Origin: Prevotella sp. UBA5379
Lineage (GTDB): Bacteria; Bacteroidota; Bacteroidia; Bacteroidales; Bacteroidaceae
Assembly: GCA_002409785.1 (NCBI GenBank)
Contig: DHOX01000065.1
Coordinates: forward strand, 834 to 19,576
Direction of reading: 5' to 3'
Length of the DNA: 18,743 nucleotides
Position 1 is the first letter of the stretch; the number at the start of each line of letters is the position of its first letter. The position numbers were made by a program, and so were the translations under genes. The notes below the pieces were generated by a model that made no database searches, was not told the DNA's origin, and worked only from the letters and a program-made list of their open reading frames with translations. This document shows, in pieces, positions 7,201 through 14,454 of the stretch.

Positions 7201-7559
7201 ATAGCGATCACCTTGGCAGGGGTCAGCTCATCCCAATTCTTCAAGATCAGTTTGCGGACCAGATGGGTGATGGTCCAGAAAAGGAACAGAATACAGGTGG
7301 CACTCAGAAGAGCACTCATCGTATTCACCATCTTTGCCACATGAGAAGGATCTGAAGCAAACTGTGAAAACAAATTGGCGACCAGCCCGAAGAAAGGTGC
7401 CCCAGGGGGGTGACCAATTTCTTGCTTGAAAGCGGTTGCAATAAATTCCGGACAGTCCCAAAAACTGGCGGTTGGTTCAATGGTGGAACAATACGTAAAG
7501 GCTGCGACAACAAAAACGATCCAGCCGAGTATGGTGTCCACTAATTTGTACTTTTTCAT
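4209..7559 (-). CDS. DUF2723 family GT-C-like giant membrane protein
   Basis: At 1116 residues, this has about ten or more hydrophobic segments in the first half (from residue about 8 to 350, then again about 575-670), followed by a large soluble C-terminal region, presumably periplasmic. The first loop after the opening membrane helix carries the DUF2723 signature around residues 31-53: FWDCPEFIATAF then HPPGAP, with acidic Asp35 and Glu38 where GT-C glycosyltransferases keep their catalytic acid. DUF2723 proteins include eukaryotic TMEM260, a protein O-mannosyltransferase, so glycan transfer from a lipid-linked sugar is likely, but donor and acceptor are unknown. Other strong family blocks are QTPMQPRERDYAY and TNGDNDTFPLWYNQ. 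The frame extends to 7649, but those 30 codons are AT-rich and run over the promoter, so ATG 7559 (MKKYKLVDTILGW) is chosen. It is the first gene of its unit; the deacetylase follows after 20 bp. Confidence 0.9.
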   Translation of the reverse strand: MKKYKLVDTILGWIVFVVAAFTYCSTIEPTASFWDCPEFIATAFKQEIGHPPGAPFFGLVANLFSQFASDPSHVAKMVNTMSALLSATCILFLFWTITHLVRKLILKNWDELTPAKVIAIEASGVVGALIYTWSDTFWFSAVEGEVYAFSSAFTAIVFWLILKWEDHADEPHSDRWLVLITYMTGLSIGVHLLNLLCLPAIVLVFYYRKFKHTDLKGSLIALLVGFVLIAAVLYGIVPGIITVGGWFELFFVNVLGCPFNTGEIIYIILLVATMIWAIYETYTDKSFKRQNLAAVLAVAMLGIPFYGYGWSSIVIGIIVLSALWFVLNHRVKTKSNKPLVSARIKNTALLCMLMLMIGYSSYALIPIRSMANPPMDEDSPEDIFTLGSYLSRDQYGDRPLFYGPAYTSQVKLRNDGNMCTPVMKSGAPVYQRVEKKSKDEKDRYFIVSHKSSYVYAQNMIFPRMYDQGHAQAYEDWMGGVEGTQVPYDRCGENVMVKVPTMWENLKFFLSYQCNFMYWRYFMWNFAGRQNDIQGNGEPEHGNWITGIKFLDNARLGDQSKLPDELKANKGHNVFYCLPLILGLIGLFWQAYRGKRGIRQFWVVFFLFFMTGLAIVIYLNQTPMQPRERDYAYAGSFYAYSIWCGMGVAAIIGLLKKHLHLSGTLISAIVAVLCLLVPIEMVSQTWDDHDRSNRYTCRDFGQNYLMSLQEGTKPIIFTNGDNDTFPLWYNQEVEGVGTNARVCNLSYLQTDWYIDQMKRPAYDSPALPISWPRLDYCSGTNEYVQVEPSLKQQVLNFYKENPTAAKAEFGDNPFEVKNIMKYWVRSKNPNMHVIPTDTLYVTIDKNAVRKSGMLMPSDSIPDRMVISLAGKSALYKSDLMMLEIISRSNWTRPVYVAITVGQENYMNLGDNFMQEGLANRITPFTTNAKNMTNFDADRTYHNVMTRFKFGNLIHPGLYIDETTMRMCDTNRRLFGQLALHLIQKGEKGKALKALLYAEKQIPEYNVPIDYISGGLDFAQAFALCGQKAKAENYVNKVFKTASQYVTYFLSLRNDQFLENQDDCMQQLMIMDQSAQIAGMIDKKLSRQMSQKVNAFYTYYRGRGGQMPQQGGNSKEEE

Positions 7560-7595
7560 TAATATAAAAAAACGTGTAACTTCGAAATACGGTTG

Positions 7596-7603
7596 CAAAG
7601 ATA
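7596..7603 (-). promoter_or_regulatory. -7 element of the DUF2723 unit promoter
   Basis: The minus strand reads TATCTTTG here (plus CAAAGATA), a perfect TAnnTTTG box 36 bp upstream of the ATG at 7559. The -33 region about 20 nt further up is T-rich but has no exact TTTG. A matching TATCTTTG occurs before the serine acetyltransferase gene at 17033-17040. Confidence 0.6.
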
Positions 7604-7798
7604 ATAAAAAGAAAAGAGAAAAAGACTTTATAGAAGTTTTTTTAACCATATTATCTTTTTGAGAGTATCTGGTTTGGAAAATGCTTCCTGGGAGGCTTTG
7701 TCGTCTATGGGACTGACAGTAGGTTTCCTGCTGGCTGTCAACTCCTTAAACGGTCTCTGTGACAGGTGTCAGGATGCTTGCTGTATGTAGAAGTGGTT
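7604..7798. other. Intergenic region with repeated TGACA/TGTCA half-sites
   Basis: No gene is visible between the end of the ABC ATPase gene and the DUF2723 promoter. TGACA or TGTCA occurs at 7714-7718, 7736-7740, 7760-7764 and 7767-7771. The last two form the palindrome TGACAGGTGTCA (7760-7771), and TGACAG at 7714-7719 faces CTGTCA at 7735-7740 across 15 nt. No T-run follows, so a terminator is not supported. These could be operator sites for the DUF2723 unit. Confidence 0.45.
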
Positions 7799-8515
7799 TC
7801 ATATTTTCAGGAAATGTTCTTCGAGAGTCTCTTTAGGAATATTGGGATTTGCATGATAATGGAGTTTGAGGTTGACGCAGGCCACGTGTTTGACATTCGC
7901 GAGTGTTTCCGCAATATCGTGACTGACGATTACGATGGCGCAATCTTTATTCAAGTCGGCAAGCATCTGGTACATCTGTTCCTGGAACCTTTTATCTATG
8001 TAGGTGTTCGGCTCATCCAGCACGATGACATCAGGTCTGGAAACAACAGCCCGGGCCAGCAGGACCCTTTGCAGTTGTCCTCCGCTGAGAGCACCTATCG
8101 GCCGTTTTTCGAATCCGGTCAGTTCCATTCTCTTTATGGTTTCTGTCACTTGCTGCCGCTGAGCCTGGGTATAAGGTCTCAGGAAGCGTTTTTGCCGGCT
8201 GAGTCCGGAGAGGATAACCTCGTAGACTGAGATCGGAAAAGCCTTATCTATGGTGTTATACTGAGGCAGATACCCCATAGTGATTTCCTTCACCGGCAGG
8301 CCGTTCCGATAGTATCTGACCGTACCAGACAAGGGTTTCTTCAAACCCAGGAGAATCCGCACAAGTGTTGTCTTTCCTCCACCGTTAGGACCGATAATGC
8401 CGAGGTAATCGTGATCATATATGGTAAGGTTAGCATGCTCCAAGGCGATCTTCTCGCCATAGCCGGCGGTTATGTCTTGTATTTCTATTAAATGTTGTGT
8501 CATCATATCATTCAT
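7799..8515 (-). CDS. znuC: Metal ABC transporter ATP-binding protein (ZnuC/MntB-like)
   Basis: This 238-residue cytoplasmic ATPase powers import of a divalent metal, most likely zinc or manganese. ABC motifs are complete: Walker A GPNGGGKTT (42-50), Q-loop Gln85 in GYLPQ, signature LSGGQLQR (143-150), Walker B VIVLDEP (163-169) and switch His199 in VSHD. The sequence I-D-K-A-F-P-I-S-V after the Q-loop is typical of the zinc/manganese subfamily. It lies 22 bp after the gene for the binding lipoprotein, so the two form a pair, but the membrane permease that should complete the transporter is not next to them. Three in-frame ATGs (8515, 8506, 8503) are close together and no Shine-Dalgarno separates them. 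The metal cannot be fixed from sequence; zinc is the default reading. Confidence 0.88.
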   Translation of the reverse strand: MNDMMTQHLIEIQDITAGYGEKIALEHANLTIYDHDYLGIIGPNGGGKTTLVRILLGLKKPLSGTVRYYRNGLPVKEITMGYLPQYNTIDKAFPISVYEVILSGLSRQKRFLRPYTQAQRQQVTETIKRMELTGFEKRPIGALSGGQLQRVLLARAVVSRPDVIVLDEPNTYIDKRFQEQMYQMLADLNKDCAIVIVSHDIAETLANVKHVACVNLKLHYHANPNIPKETLEEHFLKI

Positions 8516-8537
8516 TCTTGTGACTGTATTTGGCCGG

Positions 8538-9377
8538 CTATTGCAGAGAGCAGGCTACGAGCAGCATTTCTTTCTTCCATTCATAATTTAGGGGATCTAT
8601 GTCTTTCGGCTGTGCTTTGGCAGCAAATGCAATGGTCATTGCATTACGCGGGCTGAATTGCCGTTGGATGAAAATGGTTTTCACATGAAGTCTTTGCGCC
8701 TTCTGTACCAGTTGCTGCATTTCTCTGGCACTTGGCTCGCGACCTTCCTGTTCCATGGGGAGTTGGATGAGATGATAGTCACGTGCAAAATAGGTGAGGA
8801 TGGGATGGTAGATGACGAAAGCTCTGGACTTCCTGCCTGTGTCCTGATGTAAGATGGCTTTTACCTCATGGTCTGTCTGATGGATCACTTTCAACATTTT
8901 ATTCAGATTATTCTTGAAAGTCATACTGTCCTGTGGGGCTACTTCCACCAGGGCATGACAGATATTTATTGAAATGATCCGGGCATTCTTACAACTCATC
9001 CAGGTGTGTGGATCAGGTACTCCTGGGGCTGAATAAGCCTGAGCTATTCCCTTCGAAGAGTTGATGACTTTCAAGTGTGGCGCATTCTTCAGGAGACGGC
9101 TCATCCATGTTCTTTCAAAGCCGATGTTTCCCACCTTGATATACAATAAGGTATGTGAAAGTTCAACCATCTGCCGCGGAGTCGGCTCATAATCTTCCGG
9201 ACTGTTGCCCGGCCGGACCATCGTCTCCACATTGAAATCCTTTCCGGCAATTTGTTCAGTGAAGTAGCGCAGCGGTTCTATGGTTACCATGATCGTCTGC
9301 CTTCTGCTGTTCTCCGGGCTGCTGCAGGACGTGAACCCGAGCAGGCATAAACCTAAAACAAATAATGTTCTTTTCAT
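8538..9377 (-). CDS. znuA: Metal ABC transporter substrate-binding lipoprotein (ZnuA/TroA-like)
   Basis: The protein is 279 residues with a lipoprotein signal peptide (MKRTLFVLGLCLLGFTSC, acylated Cys18), so it is anchored in the envelope and captures metal in the periplasm. The cluster A-I fold is recognisable: TIEPLRYFTEQIAGKDFNVE at 32-51, PEDYEPTP at 60-67, DPHTW at 122-126, YHP at 190-192 and a final IDPL at 260-263. In this family the ligands are usually three His and one Asp or Glu. Here His124, His191 and Asp261 are present, but the first position (H in P-H-x-Y-E-P) is Glu61. There is no His-rich loop of the kind found in enterobacterial ZnuA. The gene precedes the ATPase gene by 22 bp. 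It has no recognisable promoter of its own in the 78-bp gap upstream. Confidence 0.88.
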   Translation of the reverse strand: MKRTLFVLGLCLLGFTSCSSPENSRRQTIMVTIEPLRYFTEQIAGKDFNVETMVRPGNSPEDYEPTPRQMVELSHTLLYIKVGNIGFERTWMSRLLKNAPHLKVINSSKGIAQAYSAPGVPDPHTWMSCKNARIISINICHALVEVAPQDSMTFKNNLNKMLKVIHQTDHEVKAILHQDTGRKSRAFVIYHPILTYFARDYHLIQLPMEQEGREPSAREMQQLVQKAQRLHVKTIFIQRQFSPRNAMTIAFAAKAQPKDIDPLNYEWKKEMLLVACSLQ

Positions 9378-9455
9378 AAATTTACCGAAGAAAATATATT
9401 GTTGATGATGATCTCTGTAATCCTCCGGTCAGGCCAACTGTATTTCTGATGTCTG

Positions 9456-9920
9456 TTAACCGGAGAATGGAAAAACGATGGCAACCCCATAGATTACAAG
9501 TACATAGCGCAGGACTTTACCGATGGTGATGCTTGTCACGGAGATCAACAGGTTAGACCGCATGTATCCCAGAAGGATCGTAATTGCTGAGCCGATGATG
9601 GGAAGAAAGGCGAAGAAACCAATCCATGCACCATGACCGGACATGAACTTCTGAGCTTTATCCAGGTCCTTTTGCCTGACATGCAAGTATTTTATGGTCC
9701 ACTCTATTTTCCCCAGCCTGCCGATGCCATAGTTGAGCATGGACCCGCCTACGTTGCCTACAGATGCGTAAATGAGAAGTTCCCACGGTCTCAGTCCTGC
9801 TGCAATGAGCGCCACCAGCAGTGTCTCGCTGCTGAAAGGGATAAAACTCCCGGCCAGGAAGGCTCCCACAAGCATACCCCAGTAGCCCCAGTTGTTCAGA
9901 ATGTCAGTGAAGGACCCCAT
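9456..9920 (-). CDS. YqaA/DedA-like small integral membrane protein
   Basis: At 154 residues it is mostly membrane-embedded. It has the SNARE-associated/DedA (VTT) pattern: a short re-entrant start GSFIPFSSETLLVALIAAG (24-42), a glycine-rich helix GNVGGSMLNYGIGRLG (55-70), a polar helix of charged residues (about 76-93) and the segment FLPIIGSAITILLGYMR (104-120). The YqaA branch is shorter than full DedA proteins, which fits. DedA relatives act as lipid scramblases or flippases or affect envelope homeostasis; a specific role is not known here. Its start overlaps the end of the upstream membrane-protein gene by 25 bp, implying translational coupling; no Shine-Dalgarno is visible. The next gene, the metal-binding lipoprotein, starts 78 bp downstream. 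Confidence 0.85.
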   Translation of the reverse strand: MGSFTDILNNWGYWGMLVGAFLAGSFIPFSSETLLVALIAAGLRPWELLIYASVGNVGGSMLNYGIGRLGKIEWTIKYLHVRQKDLDKAQKFMSGHGAWIGFFAFLPIIGSAITILLGYMRSNLLISVTSITIGKVLRYVLVIYGVAIVFPFSG

Positions 9921-10840
9921 AGATTATAAACGGTGAGCGCCAGGGCAATGACGGAGAGCACACAGAAACTGATGTTGGATGCTTTCGTATGGCTCAAGGC
10001 GATAAAGTGGGCAATCAACGGAGCTGTGTTCACGATGAGAATGGGCAGCAGTTGGTTGTACAGACGGGGCTGGAGCAGAACAAATACCATCGTCAGGATA
10101 GCCATGGTGCTGAATATCTCATACAGCATTCTTGTGCGGATCTTGTCCTTGTAGGTGCTCCTGGCGAAGTGGACAATGCCGGTGATGCCAAGAAGAGCTA
10201 TGAAGATGAAGGTGAAGATCTGATAACTGGAGAGGTTTTCTATTTGCAATAATCCTTGGAAATTCCCCAGTTCAGCGAAATGTCCGGCAATCCCCTTGAA
10301 GGAATTGGTATAAATAGAGTAACCGCCATAGAACCAATAGGGGAGGACCAGGCCGAGCAGGGAAGCCCAGAAGGTCCGCCAGCTGAGTCCCATGATCTTA
10401 CTGCCGAACAATATCCAGAGGATAGGTACGTAATAGAGGATCTGAATGAAGAAAAGGGAGGCAATCCCAATGACCAGGAAAGCATAGAAGGCCCATCTGG
10501 TCGCTCCCTTGTCCTGATAAGCATTAAACAGCAACAGGTAGGTGAGGGTAGAACAGATGCCGATGACCCATGCCGTAGTCTGGTCAAATAAGAAACTGGT
10601 CATTACGGTAAGGATCAGGAAAGAACAGGACACCATTCTGCTGTAGATGCGCATCAGGGCATTCCTGTTGTTCAGCTCTACCATCAAATAGGTGTTGACT
10701 ACCATCAAGGCAAAGGGAAGCCATAACCTACGGTTGATTAGTCCTCCCGCCAGCCATATCACTATACTGTAAAGGGCTGTGACCGGTAAGGTGTAGCGGC
10801 TTTCTGCTATTCTGTTTTGTAATCTCTTCCTTCTGTACAT
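9896..10840 (-). CDS. Polytopic membrane protein of unknown function
   Basis: This 314-residue protein has a short basic N-terminus (MYRRKRLQNRIAESR) and about nine to eleven hydrophobic segments along its whole length (for example near residues 18-55, 69-110, 117-150, 160-175, 208-225, 245-280 and 290-308). The fifteen N-terminal residues place it N-in by the positive-inside rule. Few polar residues lie within the helices, and I see no catalytic motif, transporter signature or cysteine pair. It is loosely reminiscent of Bacteroidota DUF6427-type membrane proteins, but I cannot confirm this. It follows purD by 59 bp and overlaps the YqaA gene by 25 bp, so it is translated as part of the run. 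ATG at 10840 is the first Met of the frame and gives a plausible topology. Confidence 0.8.
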   Translation of the reverse strand: MYRRKRLQNRIAESRYTLPVTALYSIVIWLAGGLINRRLWLPFALMVVNTYLMVELNNRNALMRIYSRMVSCSFLILTVMTSFLFDQTTAWVIGICSTLTYLLLFNAYQDKGATRWAFYAFLVIGIASLFFIQILYYVPILWILFGSKIMGLSWRTFWASLLGLVLPYWFYGGYSIYTNSFKGIAGHFAELGNFQGLLQIENLSSYQIFTFIFIALLGITGIVHFARSTYKDKIRTRMLYEIFSTMAILTMVFVLLQPRLYNQLLPILIVNTAPLIAHFIALSHTKASNISFCVLSVIALALTVYNLWGPSLTF

Positions 10841-10899
10841 AGTCTGTTAAAGAATTTTACCCATGATCCAGTCTATGAGAGGGGTGGCTGGAAAATGGT

Positions 10900-12168
10900 T
10901 TATAGATCCTGGCCAATATCCTTGCGGAAATACTGATCTTTCCAATGAATCTTTTCAACTTCTGTATAAGTCTTGCGCAATGCTTCTTCTTTATCCTTCC
11001 CCAGACTGACTACAGAGAGTACCCGTCCGCCTGAAGTGATTACCTGACCATCCTTGAGAGTTGTCCCACTATGGAAGACAATGCTGTCCCTGACCTGGTC
11101 AAGGCCTGTGATCGGATAACCTTTAACGTATTTCCGGGGGTAGCCGCCACTGACGAGCATGACGCAGGCAGCAGTACGCGGATCGAATTCCGTTTGGTAC
11201 TTGTCCAGTTTCCCCTTGGCTACACCTTCAAACAGGTCAACCAGATCCGTTTTCAGCCGGAGCATGACGCTCTGGGTTTCCGGATCCCCCATGCGGCAGT
11301 TGTATTCTATGACCATGGGTTCCCCTTTTACGTTGATCAAACCGAAAAAGATGAAGCCTTTATAGTCAATATTTTCTTCCTTCAGACCTTCGACAGTCGG
11401 GCGGATAATGCGGTCTTCAACCTTCTTCATCCAACTCTTGTCAGCGAAGGGCACAGGAGAAATACTTCCCATACCACCTGTGTTCAGGCCCGTATCGTGT
11501 TCACCTATACGCTTATAATCCTTTGCTTCCGGGAGGATCTGGTAGTGCTCGCCGTCAGTCAGGATAAATACTGAGCATTCAATACCGCTGAGGAATTCTT
11601 CAATAAGTACGGAAGCACTGGCATTCCCGAACAGTCCATTGAGCATTTCCCTGAGATCCTTTTGGGCCTCTTCCAGGTTGTCAACGATGAGGACACCCTT
11701 TCCTGCTGCCAGTCCGTCAGCTTTCAGAACGTATGGGGGCTGTATGGTCTCAAGAAAATGGAGACCTTCCTGGAGATGAGCGCCATCGAAGGTCTGATAC
11801 CGTGCCGTAGGGATATGATGGCGCACCATGAACTCCTTTGCGAAGTTTTTCGAACCTTCGAGCTGTGCTCCTCTTGACGATGGTCCGATGAGCATGATGT
11901 CACGGGTCCTGGCATCATTCTTGAAGGAATCAGCGATGCCCTTGACCAGAGGACCTTCCGGTCCTACCACGACCATGTCAATATTCTTTGCAATGGCAAA
12001 ATCCTTGATTCCATTAAAGTCATTTTCATCCAGGTTGACATTTTCTCCTACTGTTGTCGTACCTGCATTGCCGGGTGCAATATAGAGCTTTTCAGTTTTT
12101 TTACTCTGTGCGATCTTCCAGGCTAATGCGTGTTCCCGGCCACCACCACCTAACAATAGTATTTTCAT
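10900..12168 (-). CDS. purD: Phosphoribosylamine-glycine ligase (GAR synthetase)
   Basis: PurD joins 5-phosphoribosylamine and glycine using ATP, the second step of de novo purine synthesis, in the cytoplasm. The 422 residues match the monofunctional enzyme. N-terminal domain: KILLLGGGGREHALAWK (2-18) and VVVGPEGPLVKG (66-77). ATP-grasp domain: PYVLKADGLAAGKGV (145-159), a GIECSVF block (195-201), KDYKRIGEHDTGLNTGGMG (216-234) and the metal-site loop EYNCRMGDPETQ (288-299). The C-terminal domain follows from about 325. No residue expected for catalysis is missing. It stands apart from other purine genes and sits in a mixed unit, 57 bp after the DPP IV gene and 59 bp before the membrane-protein gene. 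No TAnnTTTG box or terminator is visible in either gap. Confidence 0.97.
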   Translation of the reverse strand: MKILLLGGGGREHALAWKIAQSKKTEKLYIAPGNAGTTTVGENVNLDENDFNGIKDFAIAKNIDMVVVGPEGPLVKGIADSFKNDARTRDIMLIGPSSRGAQLEGSKNFAKEFMVRHHIPTARYQTFDGAHLQEGLHFLETIQPPYVLKADGLAAGKGVLIVDNLEEAQKDLREMLNGLFGNASASVLIEEFLSGIECSVFILTDGEHYQILPEAKDYKRIGEHDTGLNTGGMGSISPVPFADKSWMKKVEDRIIRPTVEGLKEENIDYKGFIFFGLINVKGEPMVIEYNCRMGDPETQSVMLRLKTDLVDLFEGVAKGKLDKYQTEFDPRTAACVMLVSGGYPRKYVKGYPITGLDQVRDSIVFHSGTTLKDGQVITSGGRVLSVVSLGKDKEEALRKTYTEVEKIHWKDQYFRKDIGQDL

Positions 12169-12225
12169 TACTCTTATGTCTTTTAATGTTGACTATTCTT
12201 GTTTCTTATCCTTTATTGGCTTTAC

Positions 12226-14454
12226 TCATTTAGCATCAGGCTTCCGGCTGTATTCCGGATCCGACGGGAGGTAGTCAAAGAAGTACTGGCTGATCCTTTC
12301 ATGGAGATGTGTGCTCTGGTGTCCTCTCATGTTATGAGGTTCCCCCGGGTAAACGAAGAAGTCCGGCTGGGTTCCTGCCGCAATGCAGGCTTTCAGGAAT
12401 GAAAGTTCATTCTGGGGTAATACCACCGGGTCATTGGTTCCCATGATAATTTCCAGTTTTCCTTTCAGATCTTTGGCTTTATACAAAAGGCTGGTCTGCT
12501 TGTAACCTTCAGGGTTGGTCTGCGGGGTATCCATATATCGTTCACCGTACATGACTTCATAGAATTTCCAGTCGATTACCGGGCCCCCGGCGACTCCCAC
12601 TTTGAACACATCGGGATAGTTGGTCATCAGGGAGATGGTCATGAATCCTCCAAAACTCCACCCATGGACTCCTATTTTATCAGCATCTACGTATGGGAGG
12701 GATTTCAGGAAAGCTACTCCCTTCATCTGGTCTTTCATCTCTTCCTGTCCAAGGTGGCGGAAGGTGACCTGCTCGAAAGCTTTCCCGCGGTTCTCGCTGC
12801 CTCTGTTGTCAAGGATAAAAAGCAAGTATCCGTGTTCGGCCATATAGGTCTCCCATCCTCTTGAGCAGTAATGCCAGCGGGCGTCCACAAGATGGGCATG
12901 AGGCCCTCCGTAGACGTAAACGATGGTGGGGTATTTCTTCTTAGGGTCGAAATGAATAGGTTTTACCATACGGTAATAGAGATCGGTGACTCCGTCAGCG
13001 GCCTTGATGGTCCCACACTCATAGGTGGGGACGGTGTATCCCTTCCAGGGGTCTGCAGCCGTAAAATAGTGAGTACGGTGTCCGTTCTCCGTATCTACAA
13101 TCGCAATTTTCCGTGGAGTAGCCGGCATGGAATAGTTGTCGAAGATGTATCTTCCGCTGGTACTGGCAGAACCATCGTGCCATCCTTCTCCGTTATCATC
13201 CATTAAGGCGCGCTTACCATTATCCAGGTCGACTATAAAAATGTTCTTCTGGATCGGGCTGTATTCATTTGACTCAATGATTATGGAATGGTGCTTCGTG
13301 TTGAAGCCAAGAAAATTCAATACCTCCCATTTTCCGGAAGTAACCTGTTTGAGTTGCTTGCCCTGGGTATTGAACAGGTAGAAATGGTTATAGCCATCCT
13401 TTCTGCTTTGCATCAGGAACTCTTGTGGATTCCATGGCAAGAACAGGATAGGGTGTAAAGGTTCCACGTATTTGCGGTCAGTCTCCCTGTAAAGTTCTGC
13501 TATTTTGTCACCATTTTGGGCGTTGTAGCTGACGAGCCGGCAATCATTCTGATCGCGGTTCAACTCGAACATATAGATGATACTGCCATCAGGACTCCAT
13601 GCGATATTCGTGAAGTAGCGGTTGGTGGGGTCACCTGCTTTCAGGTAGATGATCTTTCCACTTTTCAGGTCATAGACTCCGACAGTTACTTTGTGTGAAG
13701 TCTCTCCGGCCATCGGATATTTGATGGGATCAGGAGTAGCCATCCGGCTTTGGCCCTTGGCCGGTGTCCAGTCAACCTCCGGGATAGTGACCAGGGGGTA
13801 GTCGGTGACCATGCTCTGATCCATGCGGTAGAACGCCAGTTGCTGGCCGTCAGGACTCCAGAAAGTGCCCTTGCTGATGCCGAATTCATCACGATGGACG
13901 CTCTGCCCGTAGACGATGTTGCGGGAACCATCCGTGGTCAACTGCCGGGTTTTCCCCTGGGCATCCGTCACATAGAGTTGGTTGTCTTTGACAAAAGCTA
14001 CCGCCTTGGAAGTTGGGCACCATTCCTCATGGGTCTCTCCTTTACGGCATTGGCGCCACGTCACCTTCCCCGTCTTGAAGTTGACCAGCAGTCTTTCTGC
14101 TGATGTTTGTACTAATGCAAGGTTTTTTTTAGCATAGGGGAAGGTCACATAATAGAGGGAATGGACTTTGCAGGAATCGGTCGCTCCGATCCACTGATTC
14201 AACTTTTTCAAAGTAAAGAGGACATGCTCTTTACCCGTAGCCTTGTTGATGATGTAGCAAGCCTCTAATTCCTGACGGATAAGTTGGTCTCCCCACCATG
14301 TTGTCCACCGGTTCTCAGGGATCATCTTGGAGTAATTCGTCCCACCGTAATTGAGATCTTCCAGTGTCAACTCTTTCAGTGAGGACTGCCTTGTTTGTGC
14401 GGATACGGTCAAAGCCATCATGAATATAGCGATCAGCAAGAATTTATTCTTCAT
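12226..14454 (-). CDS. dpp4: Dipeptidyl-peptidase IV, S9 family serine protease
   Basis: This secreted or periplasmic peptidase removes X-Pro (and X-Ala) dipeptides from N-termini. At 742 residues it is of usual size. A signal peptide (MKNKFLLIAIFMMALTVSAQ) is followed by an eight-bladed beta-propeller to about 490, with repeated W-S-P-D-G turns near 199-203 and 286-290. Asp189-Glu190 in RDEFGISKGTFWS corresponds to the acidic pair that anchors the substrate N-terminus. The alpha/beta-hydrolase domain has YGGPHAH (515-521), the nucleophile Ser600 in GWSFGG (598-603), Asp675 in GTNDPVV and His707 in EPHNMRG. The frame stays open 147 codons further upstream, but that is the out-of-frame shadow of the methyltransferase gene. 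ATG 14454 is chosen because AAGGGGA lies just upstream and the signal peptide begins there. It overlaps the upstream gene by 11 bp. Confidence 0.94.
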   Translation of the reverse strand: MKNKFLLIAIFMMALTVSAQTRQSSLKELTLEDLNYGGTNYSKMIPENRWTTWWGDQLIRQELEACYIINKATGKEHVLFTLKKLNQWIGATDSCKVHSLYYVTFPYAKKNLALVQTSAERLLVNFKTGKVTWRQCRKGETHEEWCPTSKAVAFVKDNQLYVTDAQGKTRQLTTDGSRNIVYGQSVHRDEFGISKGTFWSPDGQQLAFYRMDQSMVTDYPLVTIPEVDWTPAKGQSRMATPDPIKYPMAGETSHKVTVGVYDLKSGKIIYLKAGDPTNRYFTNIAWSPDGSIIYMFELNRDQNDCRLVSYNAQNGDKIAELYRETDRKYVEPLHPILFLPWNPQEFLMQSRKDGYNHFYLFNTQGKQLKQVTSGKWEVLNFLGFNTKHHSIIIESNEYSPIQKNIFIVDLDNGKRALMDDNGEGWHDGSASTSGRYIFDNYSMPATPRKIAIVDTENGHRTHYFTAADPWKGYTVPTYECGTIKAADGVTDLYYRMVKPIHFDPKKKYPTIVYVYGGPHAHLVDARWHYCSRGWETYMAEHGYLLFILDNRGSENRGKAFEQVTFRHLGQEEMKDQMKGVAFLKSLPYVDADKIGVHGWSFGGFMTISLMTNYPDVFKVGVAGGPVIDWKFYEVMYGERYMDTPQTNPEGYKQTSLLYKAKDLKGKLEIIMGTNDPVVLPQNELSFLKACIAAGTQPDFFVYPGEPHNMRGHQSTHLHERISQYFFDYLPSDPEYSRKPDAK

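Noticed and set aside
7560..7649. 30-codon N-terminal extension of the DUF2723 protein
   Set aside because: It runs through the TATCTTTG promoter box and is AT-rich; ATG 7559 gives the conserved family N-terminus.
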